From Betaproteobacteria bacterium (GTDB lineage: Bacteria > Pseudomonadota > Gammaproteobacteria > Burkholderiales > Burkholderiaceae_C), in NCBI GenBank assembly GCA_016868355.1, contig VGHB01000004.1, forward strand, positions 105,774-169,773: DNA of 64,000 bases, read 5' to 3'. Shown in pieces: positions 38,489 to 50,582 of the stretch. The notes below the pieces were generated by a model. That model worked only from the letters and a program-made list of their open reading frames with translations, had not been told where the DNA came from and made no database searches. The first letter of the stretch is position 1. Each line of letters starts with the position of its first letter. Made by a program: the position numbers and the translations under genes.

Positions 38489-40933
38489 ATGCAATTCCCC
38501 GAATCCTGGTTGCGCACGCTGTGCAACCCCAGCTTGAGCACCGCTGAATTGGCTGAGTGCCTGACCATGGCCGGCTTGGAAGTCGAAGAGGTCCAACCGG
38601 TAGCGCCTCCGTTCTCCAAGATCGTGGTGGCCGAGATCGTCGCTGCTGAACAGCATCCCAATGCCGAGCGCCTGCGGGTGTGCCAGGTGGACGCAGGCCC
38701 GTACAGCAAGGACGGTCCGCTGCAGATCGTTTGCGGTGCGCCCAATGCCCGCGTGGGCATCAAGGTACCGCTGGCCTTGGTGGGCGCGCAATTACCGCCA
38801 GGCGGCGACGGCAAGCCGTTTGAGATCAAGGTGGGCCAGCTGCGCGGCGTGAACAGCTTCGGCATGTTGTGTTCGGCGCGTGAGCTTCGGCTCAGCGAAG
38901 ACCACGGCGGCCTTCTGGAGCTTGCCTGCGACGCGCCCCTGGGCGCCAGCGTGCGCGACCTCTTGGGGCTGGATGACTCCTTGTTCACCCTCAAGCTCAC
39001 ACCCAATCTGGCCCACCACCTGTCGATTCTGGGTTTGGCACGAGAAGTGTCGGCCCTAACCGGAGCGCCGCTGGCTGAACCGGTGGTGCCCCCGGCGGTG
39101 GTCAGCCTTGGAGACCGCCTGCCAGTGCGCATTGAAGCCCGCGATCTCTGTGGCCGTTTCAGTGGCCGTATCGTGCGGGGCATCAACCCCGCTGCGGTCA
39201 CCCCGGCTTGGATGGTGGAACGATTGGCACGGTGTGGACAGCGCCCGGTCAACGCCATTGTCGACATCTCCAACTATGCGATGTTCGAGTTGGGCCAGCC
39301 TAGCCACATCTTCGACCTAGCCAAGGTAGGCCAGGGGCTGAGCGTGCGCTGGGCTCGCGCCGGGGAGACCCTCCACCTGCTCAACGGCCAGACCGTCACG
39401 CTGGACGAGCAGGTGGGGGTCATCGCCGACGAAACAGGTGTTGAATCCCTGGCCGGCATCATGGGCGGAGAAGCCACGGCGGTGGGCGACCATACCCAAG
39501 ATGTGTACATCGAGGCTGCCTTCTGGTGGCCCAAGGCAGTCGCTGGGCGCGCTCGGCGCTATAACTTTTCCACCGATGCGGGGCACCGCTTTGAGCGCGG
39601 TGTCGACCCTGCCGGCACGGTGCGTGCGATCGAGCGCATCACGGAGTTGCTGGTGGCCATCTGCGGTACCGAGCGGACTGCCTGCGGCCCGATCGACGAC
39701 CAGTGGCCAGCAGCGGCCAAGGCGGGCCTTGCGCAAACCGTGACCATGCGGGTCTCCCGTGCTGCCAAGGTCTTGGGCATGCCCCTGAGCCGTCCTCAGT
39801 GCGAGATGGTGTTCAGCCGTCTGGGGTTGGCGCCCCAGGGGCAAGGCGACCTGATCCAGATCACAGTGCCCAGCCACCGTTTCGATCTGCAGATCGAAGA
39901 GGATCTGATTGAAGAGGTGGCTCGGGTGCTGGGCTTTGATCTACTTCCCGATACGCCGCCGCTGGCACCGGTGACCGCGCAGGTGCGCGCCGAGTCGCAG
40001 CGCAGCGCCCATACGGTGCGCCGATTACTGGCGGGGCTGGACTACCAAGAGGGTATCCACTTCAGCTTTGTGGAAGAGCGTTGGGAACAAGAGCTTGCGG
40101 GAAACGACCAGGCCATCCGGGTGCTCAACCCGATCGCTGCGTCGATGTCGGTGATGCGATCCAGCCTTATCGGAAGTTTGATTCAGGCTGCGCGAGGCAA
40201 CTGGGCGCACAAGGTTAGCCGAGTGCGCTTGTTCGAAATTGGCCGTGTATTCAATCGCGATGCCCGCATCCGTGACAGCGACACCACCGTGGCCGGCATC
40301 GATCAGCCCCTGAAAGTAGCCGGCCTGGCTTTAGGGGCCGCGGAAAAGCCGCAATGGGGCAGCGCCACGCGCGCCGTGGACTTCTTTGATGTGAAGGGCG
40401 ATATCGAAACCCTGCTGTGGCCACTGGAGCCGGTATTTGTGGCTGCTGAACACCCGGCCTTGCATCCTGGCCGTTGTTCTGCAGTGCAATTGGGCGGCCA
40501 GATGATCGGCCACGTGGGAGAGCTGCATCCCCGTTGGCGCCAGGCCTATGAACTGCCCTCAGCCCCCGTGGTGTTTGAGCTGGACCTGCAGGCGGTTCTG
40601 AACCGTCCGGTGCCGGTGGCTCAAGCAGTGGCGCGGCAACAGGCCGTATGGCGCGACCTGGCCCTGGTGGCCGCCGAGGCGCTGCACCACGACACCTTGG
40701 TTCAAGCCTTGTCGGATGACCCTTCGGGCCTGGTGCGGTCTGCTCGGCTTTTCGATGTATACAAGCCCAAGTCCGCCAGCGGTGATCTCCAGGCCGGTGA
40801 GCGCAGTTTGGCGATTCGCCTTGAACTCCTGGACGAAACGGCTACATTGACCGAGGATCGGATTGAGGCAGCGGTTCAGCAGGCTTTGGTCCGTGCCGCC
40901 GCTGTAGGCGCGCGACTGCGCGCCGCTGCATGA
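38489..40933 (+). CDS. pheT: Phenylalanyl-tRNA synthetase beta subunit
   Basis: 814 residues. Opens MQFPESWLRTLCNPSLSTAELAECLTMAGLEVEE, then the EMAP-like tRNA-binding domain (about 40-150), the B3/B4 editing domain, the B5 domain with FDLQIEEDLIEEVARVLGFD, a class II-like core without active site, and the C-terminal ferredoxin-fold anticodon-binding domain (from about 720). Forms the alpha2-beta2 enzyme with PheS. The stop overlaps the ihfA start (ATGA). Confidence 0.97.
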   Translation: MQFPESWLRTLCNPSLSTAELAECLTMAGLEVEEVQPVAPPFSKIVVAEIVAAEQHPNAERLRVCQVDAGPYSKDGPLQIVCGAPNARVGIKVPLALVGAQLPPGGDGKPFEIKVGQLRGVNSFGMLCSARELRLSEDHGGLLELACDAPLGASVRDLLGLDDSLFTLKLTPNLAHHLSILGLAREVSALTGAPLAEPVVPPAVVSLGDRLPVRIEARDLCGRFSGRIVRGINPAAVTPAWMVERLARCGQRPVNAIVDISNYAMFELGQPSHIFDLAKVGQGLSVRWARAGETLHLLNGQTVTLDEQVGVIADETGVESLAGIMGGEATAVGDHTQDVYIEAAFWWPKAVAGRARRYNFSTDAGHRFERGVDPAGTVRAIERITELLVAICGTERTACGPIDDQWPAAAKAGLAQTVTMRVSRAAKVLGMPLSRPQCEMVFSRLGLAPQGQGDLIQITVPSHRFDLQIEEDLIEEVARVLGFDLLPDTPPLAPVTAQVRAESQRSAHTVRRLLAGLDYQEGIHFSFVEERWEQELAGNDQAIRVLNPIAASMSVMRSSLIGSLIQAARGNWAHKVSRVRLFEIGRVFNRDARIRDSDTTVAGIDQPLKVAGLALGAAEKPQWGSATRAVDFFDVKGDIETLLWPLEPVFVAAEHPALHPGRCSAVQLGGQMIGHVGELHPRWRQAYELPSAPVVFELDLQAVLNRPVPVAQAVARQQAVWRDLALVAAEALHHDTLVQALSDDPSGLVRSARLFDVYKPKSASGDLQAGERSLAIRLELLDETATLTEDRIEAAVQQALVRAAAVGARLRAAA

Positions 40934-41286
40934 GGGCCCCCGCCATGAATGATCGCGTCATCTTGCCGTCTTTGCACACACCCACGCTCACCAAGGCTGA
41001 GCTGTCTGAGCTTTTGTTTGAGCGGCTCGGGCTGAACAAGCGAGAGTCCAAGGACATGGTGGACGCATACTTCGAAATCTTGGGGAACACCCTGGCGCAG
41101 GGCACCGATGTGAAGCTTTCGGGTTTTGGCAACTTCAATGTGCGCCACAAGGCGGCCCGGCCGGGGCGTAACCCACGCACCGGTGAGCTGATCCCGATCG
41201 ACGAGCGGCTGGTGGTAACCTTTCACGCCAGCCTCAAACTCAAGGCCGTGGTGCAGGGTGACGAACTCCCGGCCGATGAGGCCTGA
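40930..41286 (+). CDS. ihfA: Integration host factor alpha subunit
   Basis: 118 residues. HU/IHF fold: LTKAELSELLFERLGLNKRESKDMVDAYFEIL, FGNFNVRHKAARPGRNPRTGE with the DNA-bending Pro in the arm, and TFHASLKLKAVV. Longer than E. coli IhfA (99) by N- and C-terminal tails. The ATG overlapping the pheT stop is taken; ATG at 40945 is an alternative. The pheT-ihfA link is widely conserved in proteobacteria. IHF-alpha pairs with HimD/IhfB encoded elsewhere. Confidence 0.95.
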   Translation: MRAPAMNDRVILPSLHTPTLTKAELSELLFERLGLNKRESKDMVDAYFEILGNTLAQGTDVKLSGFGNFNVRHKAARPGRNPRTGELIPIDERLVVTFHASLKLKAVVQGDELPADEA

Positions 41287-41409
41287 AGCCACTCCTGTGG
41301 CGATCCATACGCCCCGTCCGGCAGGTCGGGCTCCATGGCTCTATGCCACCCGCTATCCTGGGCCTTTCCCTGATCCACGGAGCCGCCTGCTTGCATTGAG
41401 AATCATCCC

Positions 41410-41865
41410 GTGAGCTCCGAATTGCCCCCGATCCCTCCGAAGCGCTACTTCACGATTGGTGAAGTCAGCGAGCTGTGCATGGTCAAGCCCTATGTCTTGC
41501 GGTACTGGGAGCAGGAGTTCACGCAGTTGCGCCCCATGAAGCGCCGGGGCAATCGCCGCTACTACCAGCATCACGAAGTCTTGCTGGTACGGCGAATACG
41601 GGAGTTGCTGTACGAAAAGCGCTTCACCATCAGCGGGGCTAGAGACCGTCTGGCCGAAAGCAGCCTGCGATCAGGCGCGGCGGCGGGGTCTGACTTGATA
41701 TTGGCGGATGAGCCCATAGATCCATCGGGCGCTGAGGTTGGCGGCCGGGAGGTTTCCGCGTCGCTCGCTCAGGCTGGATCGGCTGCGCGAACCGAGCCAC
41801 ACCCGGCTGTCGAACTTGACCTGCGCCGCGAGCTCTTGGCTATTCGCCGGATGCTGTCCGATTGA
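41410..41865 (+). CDS. MerR-family transcriptional regulator
   Basis: 151 residues with GTG start. A MerR winged-helix domain occupies residues 10-80: KRYFTIGEVSELCMVKPYVLRYWEQEF, then KRRGNRRYYQHHEVLLVRRIRELLYEKRF. The C-terminal half is short and lacks metal-binding cysteines or a long dimer helix, so the ligand is unknown. This gene lies after ihfA in many betaproteobacteria. Its last bases contain the -10 element of the following tRNA gene's promoter. Confidence 0.88.
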   Translation: MSSELPPIPPKRYFTIGEVSELCMVKPYVLRYWEQEFTQLRPMKRRGNRRYYQHHEVLLVRRIRELLYEKRFTISGARDRLAESSLRSGAAAGSDLILADEPIDPSGAEVGGREVSASLAQAGSAARTEPHPAVELDLRRELLAIRRMLSD

Positions 41866-41870
41866 GTCGC

Positions 41871-41876
41871 TATAAT
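41871..41876 (+). promoter_or_regulatory. -10 element of the tRNA-Pro gene
   Basis: A perfect TATAAT 11 bases before the mature 5' end of the tRNA, which fits a transcript start near 41883. I see no clear -35 at the usual distance. The element begins five bases after the MerR-family stop. Confidence 0.6.
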
Positions 41877-41887
41877 CGGGGTGTTTT

Positions 41888-41964
41888 CGGGGTGTAGCGC
41901 AGCCTGGTAGCGCACTTGCATGGGGTGCAAGGGGTCGCGAGTTCGAATCCCGCCACCCCGACCA
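41888..41964 (+). tRNA. tRNA-Pro (anticodon GGG)
   Basis: 77 bases including the encoded CCA. Acceptor arms CGGGGTG and CACCCCG pair fully. The D-loop has AGCCTGGTAGCGC, the anticodon stem CTTGC/GCAAG closes the loop ATGGGGT with anticodon GGG, and the T-arm is GCGAG-TTCGAAT-CCCGC. The C at the 5' end is typical of bacterial tRNA-Pro. It reads CCC and CCU codons. Confidence 0.97.
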
Positions 41965-41975
41965 GCACAAACGTG

Positions 41976-42010
41976 AAGGCCTGAGTTCCACACGAGAACT
42001 CAGGCCTTTT
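41976..42010 (+). terminator. Terminator after tRNA-Pro
   Basis: A perfect 13-base stem (41976-41988 with 41996-42008), seven-base loop and TTTT. It begins 12 bases after the tRNA. Confidence 0.92.
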
Positions 42011-42174
42011 GCGTGATACACGGCAATGCGGGCGTTCTTGCTGGCCATCTGGCGGGCATGCGGCAAGCCATGGGGGTATGGCAGCGCGGCCGGGCAATCC
42101 CCCCTATGAAAGGGCAGGGTAGGCAGCGTACAGTGCGCGGACCGCGTGCCGGTACACGCAGGAGCCCATTCGTC

Positions 42175-42684
42175 ATGGCCACCAACGCCCGCCGCAAAAC
42201 CAAGCCTTCCCCGCCGCCCGCCGCAGAGCCAGCGGCAGCCGCTGCACGTCAACGGCTCCTCAAGAAGTATCCCAACCGGCGCTTGTACGACACGCACAGC
42301 TCCAGCTACATCACCTTGCAGGACGTGAAGGACATGGTCCTGCAAGGACAGGACTTTCAAGTACAGGACGCCAAAACCGCAGAGGACATCACCCGCAGCA
42401 TCCTGCTGCAGATCATCCTTGAGGAAGAGACCGACGGCGTGCCGATGTTTTCAGCACCCATGCTGGCCAACATCATCCGCTTCTATGGCCATGCGATGCA
42501 GGGCTTGATGGGGCACTATCTGGAACACAATCTACAGGCTTTTGCCGACATGCAGCGGCAGTTCACGGAACAGTCCAAGACGTTGTACGACCCCAGGGCC
42601 TTCAACACCGAGGCCTGGGGGCAGTGGGCCAAGATGTTCCAGTCGGTGCCGGGCTTCCCCGGTTTTCCGGCGGGAAAAAAGTAG
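42175..42684 (+). CDS. phaR: Polyhydroxyalkanoate synthesis regulator PhaR
   Basis: 169 residues. The DNA-binding PHB/PHA accumulation domain reads RLLKKYPNRRLYDTHSSSYI then TLQDVKDMVLQGQDFQVQDAK, followed by a second repressor domain (ITRSILLQIILEEE and FYGHAMQGLMGHYLEHNL). PhaR represses phasin genes and senses PHA granules, so the organism probably makes PHA. The ATG has an AGGAG nine bases upstream; a longer frame to 42013 has no family support. The 164 bases between the tRNA terminator and this gene show no other gene. No pha synthesis genes are nearby. Confidence 0.93.
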   Translation: MATNARRKTKPSPPPAAEPAAAAARQRLLKKYPNRRLYDTHSSSYITLQDVKDMVLQGQDFQVQDAKTAEDITRSILLQIILEEETDGVPMFSAPMLANIIRFYGHAMQGLMGHYLEHNLQAFADMQRQFTEQSKTLYDPRAFNTEAWGQWAKMFQSVPGFPGFPAGKK

Positions 42685-42723
42685 ACTGGGGTATACCGTG
42701 CGCGGCTGCGGGACAATCACGGG

Positions 42724-44136
42724 ATGTCCCTGACCACCTCCAACACTTCACTCGCTGCCCCACCGGTCTCGTCCAGCCAAAGGGCCCCGCGTGTGGCTTT
42801 TGCCAGCTTGGGCTGCCCCAAGGCTTTGACCGACAGCGAACTGATCCTGACCCAGCTCAGCGCCGAGGGCTATCAGACCTCACGCGAGTACGCTGGTGCC
42901 GACCTGGTGATCGTCAACACCTGCGGCTTCATCGACGACGCCATCAAAGAGAGCCTGGACACGATCGGCCAGGCGCTAGCGGAAAATGGGCGGGTGATCG
43001 TCACCGGTTGCCTGGGCACCAAAATGGGCGAGAACGGCCAGAACCTGGTGCAGCAGGTGCACCCCAAGGTTTTGGCCGTGACGGGCCCACACGCTACGCA
43101 TGAAGTGATGAACGCGGTGCACCGTCATGTGCCCAAGCCTCACGACCCCTTTACCGACCTGGTGCCGCCACAGGGCATCAAGCTCACGCCGCGGCATTAC
43201 GCTTATCTGAAGATCAGCGAGGGCTGCAACCATGCCTGTACCTTCTGCATCATCCCGAGCATGCGCGGCAAGTTGGTGTCGCGCCCCATCGGCGACGTGC
43301 TGGAGGAAGCGCGCAAGTTGTTCGAGTCCGGCGTCAAGGAGTTGCTGGTGGTCAGCCAGGACACCAGCGCGTATGGCGTGGACGTGCAGTACCGCACGGG
43401 CTTTTGGAACGGCCAGCCGGTCAAGACCCGTATGGTGGAGCTGTGCGAGCGCCTCTCGCAGTTGGCCGAGCCCTTTGGGGCTTGGGTACGGCTGCACTAC
43501 GTGTATCCCTATCCCCATGTGGACGAGCTCATCCCGATGATGGCGCAGGCACGCATCCTGCCGTACTTGGACATTCCCTTCCAGCATGCGCACCCCGATG
43601 TGCTGCGCCGCATGAAGCGGCCAGCCTCTGGCGAGCGCCACCTCGAACGGCTGCAGGCTTGGCGGGCAGCTTGCCCGGAACTGGTTATCCGCAGCACATT
43701 CATCGCCGGCTTCCCCGGTGAAACCGAGGCTGAGTTCAAAACCTTGTTGGACTTTGTGCGCGAAGCAGAAATTGATCGTGCGGGCTGCTTCGCCTACTCG
43801 CCGGTACCAGGGGCTGCGGCCAACGAGATTCCCGGCACCGTGCCGGAGCCGCTTCGAAAGGAGCGCCGCTCTCGCTTCATGGCAGTGGCCGAGGCGGTTT
43901 CCGTGCAAAGGCTCGCGCGCCGGGTGGGCGCCACCATGCAGGTCTTGGTGGACCAAGCGCCGGCCAGGGGGCGCCGCGGTGGGGTGGGGCGTAGCTATGC
44001 GGATGCCCCAGAGATTGACGGTGTCGTCCGCTTGTTACCGCCGCAGAAGATCTCGACGCAACTTCGGGTTGGCGAGTTCACGCGGGCACGGGTGGTCGCT
44101 GCCGAAGGTCACGACTTGGTCGCGCAGCCGCTGTGA
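42724..44136 (+). CDS. rimO: Ribosomal protein S12 methylthiotransferase RimO
   Basis: 470 residues. Radical SAM enzyme that methylthiolates an Asp of ribosomal protein S12. The N-terminal MTTase domain holds the three auxiliary-cluster cysteines (Cys31 in LGCPKA, Cys67 in NTCGF, Cys96 in TGCLG). The radical SAM motif is CNHACTFC (Cys168, Cys172, Cys175). [10 protein letters not shown] follows as in RimO, and a C-terminal TRAM domain closes the protein. The stop overlaps the metC start (GTGA). Confidence 0.96.
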   Translation: MSLTTSNTSLAAPPVSSSQRAPRVAFASLGCPKALTDSELILTQLSAEGYQTSREYAGADLVIVNTCGFIDDAIKESLDTIGQALAENGRVIVTGCLGTKMGENGQNLVQQVHPKVLAVTGPHATHEVMNAVHRHVPKPHDPFTDLVPPQGIKLTPRHYAYLKISEGCNHACTFCIIPSMRGKLVSRPIGDVLEEARKLFESGVKELLVVSQDTSAYGVDVQYRTGFWNGQPVKTRMVELCERLSQLAEPFGAWVRLHYVYPYPHVDELIPMMAQARILPYLDIPFQHAHPDVLRRMKRPASGERHLERLQAWRAACPELVIRSTFIAGFPGETEAEFKTLLDFVREAEIDRAGCFAYSPVPGAAANEIPGTVPEPLRKERRSRFMAVAEAVSVQRLARRVGATMQVLVDQAPARGRRGGVGRSYADAPEIDGVVRLLPPQKISTQLRVGEFTRARVVAAEGHDLVAQPL

Positions 44137-45326
44137 GCACCCGCCTGATTCACCACCCCTACCGTCCGCCAGATGGCTTTGAGGCGGTGGTGCCGGCCGT
44201 CCACAAGGCCTCAACGGTCTTCTTCCCCAATGTGCAGGCTTTGCGCAGCCGTGACTGGCGGCACAAAGAAGGCTATAGCTACGGGCTGCACGGAACGCCC
44301 ACAACCTTCACCCTTGAAGAGCGCCTGGCTACCTTGGAAGGCGCGCGCTATTGCGTGTTGACCCCCAGCGGCCTGTCTGCCTTGGCTTTGGTAAACCTGG
44401 CCTTGCTCAAGCCCGGAGACGAGGTGCTGCTGCCCGATAACGCATACGGGCCGTCCAAGGACCTTGCGCGTACCTTGCTGGCTGACCTGGGCGTGCTGCA
44501 TCGTATTTATGACCCCTTGCGGGCAGCGTCGTTGCCGGCGCTGATCGGTCCCGCCACCAAGCTGCTGTGGATTGAGGCACCTGGCTCGGTCACCATGGAG
44601 TTTCCGGACATGGTGGGCTTGGTGCAAGCAGGCCGCCAGGCGGGGCTGGCCATCGCATTGGACAACACTTGGGGAGCCGGTTTGGCGTTTAAGCCCTTTG
44701 GATTAAGCGGGCCGCAGGGCAGCGAATTGGGCGTGGACCTGTGCATTCACGCGCTGACCAAGTACCCCTCGGGTGGCGGCGACGTGTTGATGGGATCCGT
44801 CACCAGCGTGGACCGAGCCTTTCACGACCGCGTGCTCACGGCGCGCATGCGCTTGGGCCTGGGTGTAGGTGCCAACGACGCCGAAGCGCTCCTTCGCTCG
44901 CTGCCTTCCATCGAACTTCGCTATGAAGCGCAAGATCATGTCGCGCGTGAGTTGGCGCGGTGGTTGCAGGCGCAAGATGCTGTCGCCCAGGTGCTGCACC
45001 CGGCGCTTACTGGATCGCCTGGCCACGAATATTGGGCTCAGCAGTGCACCCGAGCAGCTGGCATTTTCGCCATCTTGCTGCACGAATCTTTTGCCTGCGA
45101 GGCGGTCGATGCCTTCGTGGATGCGCTGCGCGTATTCCGCTTGGGCTACTCCTGGGGTGGGCCGGTCAGCTTGGCCGTTCCCTATTCGCTGGATGCGATG
45201 CGCCAGGACCGTTCGCATCTGCGCGGTCACCTGGTTCGCTTATGCATCGGCTTGGAGGCGGTGTCCGATCTGAAGCAGGACCTGGCACAGGCCCTGGCGG
45301 TGCTGGAGCAATATGGCAGGGTTTGA
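44133..45326 (+). CDS. metC: Cystathionine beta-lyase
   Basis: 397 residues with a GTG start overlapping rimO. PLP-dependent Cys/Met metabolism enzyme: the PLP lysine is Lys210 in [18 protein letters not shown], and [22 protein letters not shown] is typical of the MetC branch. It cleaves cystathionine to homocysteine, pyruvate and ammonia. The missing CGS-like N-terminus and the Tyr in YSYGLHG support beta-lyase over gamma-synthase. It overlaps the next gene by four bases. Confidence 0.92.
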   Translation: MSTRLIHHPYRPPDGFEAVVPAVHKASTVFFPNVQALRSRDWRHKEGYSYGLHGTPTTFTLEERLATLEGARYCVLTPSGLSALALVNLALLKPGDEVLLPDNAYGPSKDLARTLLADLGVLHRIYDPLRAASLPALIGPATKLLWIEAPGSVTMEFPDMVGLVQAGRQAGLAIALDNTWGAGLAFKPFGLSGPQGSELGVDLCIHALTKYPSGGGDVLMGSVTSVDRAFHDRVLTARMRLGLGVGANDAEALLRSLPSIELRYEAQDHVARELARWLQAQDAVAQVLHPALTGSPGHEYWAQQCTRAAGIFAILLHESFACEAVDAFVDALRVFRLGYSWGGPVSLAVPYSLDAMRQDRSHLRGHLVRLCIGLEAVSDLKQDLAQALAVLEQYGRV

Positions 45327-46435
45327 GGGGCTTGGTCAGGCTAACTTCACAGGCCGCGCCTGTGGTTGACCTTCTCAAGGCGCTGGCCTGCAGCTTGATC
45401 GTGCTGCACCATCTGGCCTTCTACGGGCCCATGTCTGATCATGCAGATGACCTCTTTCCTGGGGTCTTCGGTTGGCTCGCCCAGCACGGTCGTTTGGCTG
45501 TCCAGGTGTTCTTGGTTCTGGGTGGGTACTTGGCCGCCCAGGGTGTGATCAAGGCGGGTCTGCAGCCCTTGCCTGGCGAGAAGAGGCCCGGCGTGGCCCA
45601 TTTGTGCCGTCAAGCGGCTATTCGGGTGGCGCAGCGCTACTTGCGGCTGGCTGTGCCGCTGTGCTTGGCTTTGATCCTGGCGGTCTTGTGCAATGCGCTG
45701 GCAGACCACTGGATTGACCACCACTCCATCAGCGCACCGCCACAGCTGTGGCAGGCCCTCTTGCATGTGGTGATGCTGCAAGACATCCTGGGCCATGAGG
45801 CCCTGTCGGCCGGAATTTGGTATGTGGCGATTGACCTTCAGCTGTTCGCCGTGTTCACGGCGATGGTGGTGCTGGCCCAGTTGACACGCCACCCCCGGCG
45901 CAACTTATTGTGGCTGGTGACAGGCTTGCTGATCCTGTCTGCATTCCTCTTCAACCGCTACCCAAGCTGGGATGTGTACGCCCCATACTTTTGGGTCAGC
46001 TACGGCTTAGGGGTCCTTTTTGGGTTGAAGCCGCGCGCTGGCTGGCTTGCGCTGGGGGTCATATTCGTGGTGCTGTCGTATGTTTGGGATCCGCGGATTC
46101 GCTTGTTGGTGGCGCTGGCTACGGCGGCGGTGCTGTGGGGTTGGAAGACGCCGCTGGCCTCGCTGATGGCTTATGCGGAACCAGCTTGCCGAACCCTGAG
46201 CCGGATCAGTTACGCGGTCTTTCTTGTTCACTTCCCAATTGCGTTGGTGGTCAATGCACTGTGGGTGGCCTTCTTGCCTCATCAGCCGCTGGTTCAGCTC
46301 ATCGGCGTGGTGGTGGCCTTCAAGCTCAGCCTCTTGGGTGGTTGGCTCTTCCATCGGCATCTGGAGCTGCCCCTGTTGAAGCGGACTCAAAGCAGGCTGT
46401 TTGCGCGGTCGAGTGTCCGCCCTTGGACCGGCTGA
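45323..46435 (+). CDS. Membrane acyltransferase, family 3 (OafA/YrhL-like)
   Basis: 370 residues from a TTG that shares bases with the metC stop (TTGA). About ten membrane segments. The opening VVDLLKALACSLIVLHHLAF contains the His-His of acyltransferase family 3, and LAVQVFLVLGGYLAAQG follows. Such enzymes add acetyl or other acyl groups to surface sugars or lipids. The start is uncertain: another TTG stands at 45332 and a GTG at 45362, and none has a clear Shine-Dalgarno. The open frame upstream is inside metC. It converges with smpB three bases away. Confidence 0.82.
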   Translation: MRGLVRLTSQAAPVVDLLKALACSLIVLHHLAFYGPMSDHADDLFPGVFGWLAQHGRLAVQVFLVLGGYLAAQGVIKAGLQPLPGEKRPGVAHLCRQAAIRVAQRYLRLAVPLCLALILAVLCNALADHWIDHHSISAPPQLWQALLHVVMLQDILGHEALSAGIWYVAIDLQLFAVFTAMVVLAQLTRHPRRNLLWLVTGLLILSAFLFNRYPSWDVYAPYFWVSYGLGVLFGLKPRAGWLALGVIFVVLSYVWDPRIRLLVALATAAVLWGWKTPLASLMAYAEPACRTLSRISYAVFLVHFPIALVVNALWVAFLPHQPLVQLIGVVVAFKLSLLGGWLFHRHLELPLLKRTQSRLFARSSVRPWTG

Positions 46436-46438
46436 GGT

Positions 46439-46903
46439 TCACCGGTTGCGTGACTTCATCGCCCGCTCGACTTCGCGCTTGCCCTCGCGCTCTTTGATGG
46501 TGTGGCGCTTGTCGTGTTCGGCCTTGCCCTTAGCCAAAGCGATCTCGGCCTTGACCCATCCGTTCTTGAAGTGCAGGTTCAGGGGTATCAGGGTGTAGCC
46601 GCGTTGCTCAACCTTGCCCACCAGCCGGCGGATTTCGGCCTTTTGCAGCAGCAGTTTTTTGGTGCGGTCGGCATCGGGCCGCACATGGGTGCTGGCCGTT
46701 TGCAGGGCATTGATGCGGCAGCCAATCAAAAAGAGCTCGCCGTTCTTGACCAGCACATAGCCATCGGTTAACTGCACCTGGCCCGAGCGGATGGCCTTGA
46801 CCTCCCAGCCCTCGAGCACCACTCCCGCCTCGTGGCGCTCCTCGAGGTGGTAATCGAACCGGGCCCGCCGGTTCTCGGCGATGAGGGCGGGGGTGGTAGC
46901 CAT
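46439..46903 (-). CDS. smpB: SsrA-binding protein SmpB
   Basis: 154 residues. Beta-barrel RNA-binding protein that delivers tmRNA to stalled ribosomes. Family motifs: [39 protein letters not shown] and the basic C-terminal tail [23 protein letters not shown]. Divergent from ratA over 22 bases, an arrangement shared with E. coli. The tmRNA gene is not in the window. Confidence 0.97.
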   Translation of the reverse strand: MATTPALIAENRRARFDYHLEERHEAGVVLEGWEVKAIRSGQVQLTDGYVLVKNGELFLIGCRINALQTASTHVRPDADRTKKLLLQKAEIRRLVGKVEQRGYTLIPLNLHFKNGWVKAEIALAKGKAEHDKRHTIKEREGKREVERAMKSRNR

Positions 46904-46925
46904 GAACTTAAAATTGCGTCATTCT

Positions 46926-47391
46926 ATGAAGCATGTGCGGAAATCTGTTCTGTTGTGGTACTCCGCCCGGCAGATGTACGACCTGGTCACCCAGGTACAG
47001 GCCTATCCAGAGTTTTTGCCCTGGTGCGACCGAGCTGAAGTGCTCGAGCTCAGCGAGCGGGGGATGACCGCGCGCTTGGGGCTGGCTTTTTCGGGCTTGC
47101 GCCATGCCTTCACCACATGCAACACCCACGAGGCAGGACGCCTGGTCACCGTGGAGCTGGTGGACGGTCCCTTTTCCCTTTTGCAAGGCCGGTGGGTCTT
47201 TACGCCGGTGGGGGGGACACCGGCTGATGCCGCCAGCCCAACCGGTGGTGCCGAGCCCAGTTCCTGTCGGGTTGAGCTGGATCTGCGGTATGCGTTGCGT
47301 GCCGGGCCTTTGGAGCTGGTATTGAGCCCCGTGTTTGACCGGGTGGCCAACACCCTGGTGGACTGTTTTGTTCAGCGGGCAGAGGTGGTCT

Positions 47392-47405
<14 letters not shown>
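46926..47405 (+). CDS. ratA: RatA/COQ10 START-domain protein
   Basis: 159 residues. START/polyketide-cyclase fold opening MKHVRKSVLLWYSARQMYDLVTQVQAYPEFLPWC, the pattern of RatA and of the ubiquinone-binding Coq10 family. Reported as a ribosome-association toxin in E. coli, but a quinone-related role is also proposed for the family. An insertion of about 15 residues (VGGTPADAASPTGGAEPSS) lies in a loop. I chose the ATG matching the family start; earlier ATGs at 46881 and 46902 overlap smpB. It overlaps rnfH by 14 bases. Confidence 0.9.
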
Positions 47406-49235
<1,830 letters not shown>

Positions 49236-49243
49236 GGCTGCAC

Positions 49244-50494
49244 ATGAGCACCTTCGCCGGTCGAGCACCAGCCATCCCCTTCATCCTGATCACGGTGCTC
49301 ATCGACATGGTCTCGGTGGGCTTGATCATTCCAGTATTGCCGCCGTTGGTGGGGCAGTTCGCCACCGACGCGGCCGACCATGCGTTTTGGTACGGGGTGG
49401 TGGCCTTCGCCTTTGGCATCTCTAACTTCTTCGGCGCCCCCATCCTGGGCCGACTGTCCGACCGTTACGGGCGTCGCCCGGTGCTTCTGGTGGGCTTCCT
49501 CGGCTTGGCGCTGAACTTCTTTGCCACAGCCATGGCGCAGGCCTTGTGGGTCTTGGTGGTGGCGCGATTGGTGGGCGGCGCCTTTCAAGCAAACGCTGCA
49601 GTGGCCCATGCCTATGTGGCCGACATTTCTTCCCCTGAAGACCGTGCGCGCCGCTTCGGATTGGTGGGAGCCATGTTTGGTGTGGGCTATGTCCTCGGCC
49701 CTGTCATGGGTGGGGTTCTGGGTGATATCGATGTCCACCTGCCCTTTTATGTTGCCGGAGCGCTGGCGGTGATGAACACCCTGTATGGGTGGCTGGTACT
49801 ACCGGAGTCCCTGCCGCAGCACAAGCGCGTACCGTTTGAGTGGCGCAAGGCCAACCCGATCAGTTCCCTTCGGGGTTTGGCCGCCTTGGCCGGTGTCAAG
49901 CCCCTGCTGTGGGTGGTGGCCTTATCGAACTTGGCCCAGTTCGTGCTGCATGTGACATGGGTGCTGTACTGCAGCTTCAAGTTCGGCTGGGGCCCTAAGG
50001 AGAATGGCTGGTCGCTGTTCGTGGTGGGTGTGGTGGCCGCGGTGGTGCAGGGCGGTTTGATGCGCGTCTTGCTCAAGCGATTCAAACCCGAGCGCCTGGT
50101 GCAAATGGGGCTGGTTTCTTCTGCCACGGGTTACCTGGCCTGGGGCCTGGCCACCGAGGGCTGGATGATGATGGCCATCGTGGTGTGCAACCTCTTGGGC
50201 TTCACCATCACAGCCTCGTTACAAAGCCTGATTTCCAACGCGGTGTCGGACCGTGAGCAGGGTACTGCCATGGGATCGGTGGCGTCCCTGACCAGCGCCA
50301 TGGCCGTCATCGCGCCCGTGCTGGGCGCCACCTTGCTGGGCCTTGTGTCGCCGCTGGGTCCGACACACTGGCTGGTGGGTCTTCCCTTCTTCGCCTGCTG
50401 TGCCCTTCAGATTTGCAGCGCCGTGATTGCCATTCGCCACTTCGCCCGGATCAGCCGTACCGAACAGGCGGCAGCTTTCCCTGCAGCGCCCTGA
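49244..50494 (+). CDS. MFS transporter, TetA-like
   Basis: 416 residues, 12 membrane segments. Opens IPFILITVLIDMVSVGLIIPVLPPLV and has motif A GRLSDRYGRRPVLLVG, the signature of the DHA1/Tet class of drug-proton antiporters. It begins eight bases after guaB and lies between guaB and guaA, so it might export purines or nucleosides; equally it could be a drug pump. Substrate cannot be told. Confidence 0.9.
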   Translation: MSTFAGRAPAIPFILITVLIDMVSVGLIIPVLPPLVGQFATDAADHAFWYGVVAFAFGISNFFGAPILGRLSDRYGRRPVLLVGFLGLALNFFATAMAQALWVLVVARLVGGAFQANAAVAHAYVADISSPEDRARRFGLVGAMFGVGYVLGPVMGGVLGDIDVHLPFYVAGALAVMNTLYGWLVLPESLPQHKRVPFEWRKANPISSLRGLAALAGVKPLLWVVALSNLAQFVLHVTWVLYCSFKFGWGPKENGWSLFVVGVVAAVVQGGLMRVLLKRFKPERLVQMGLVSSATGYLAWGLATEGWMMMAIVVCNLLGFTITASLQSLISNAVSDREQGTAMGSVASLTSAMAVIAPVLGATLLGLVSPLGPTHWLVGLPFFACCALQICSAVIAIRHFARISRTEQAAAFPAAP

Positions 50495-50582
50495 ATGAGC
50501 GGTGCCACCGGTCCTGGCTCGCCACCGACTCGTTCACACCGTCAAGACCTGCCCACACCGCCTCGCACTGAAAGCTCGCCTA

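Noticed and set aside
42976..43956. 326-codon open frame on the minus strand
   Set aside because: Antisense to rimO.
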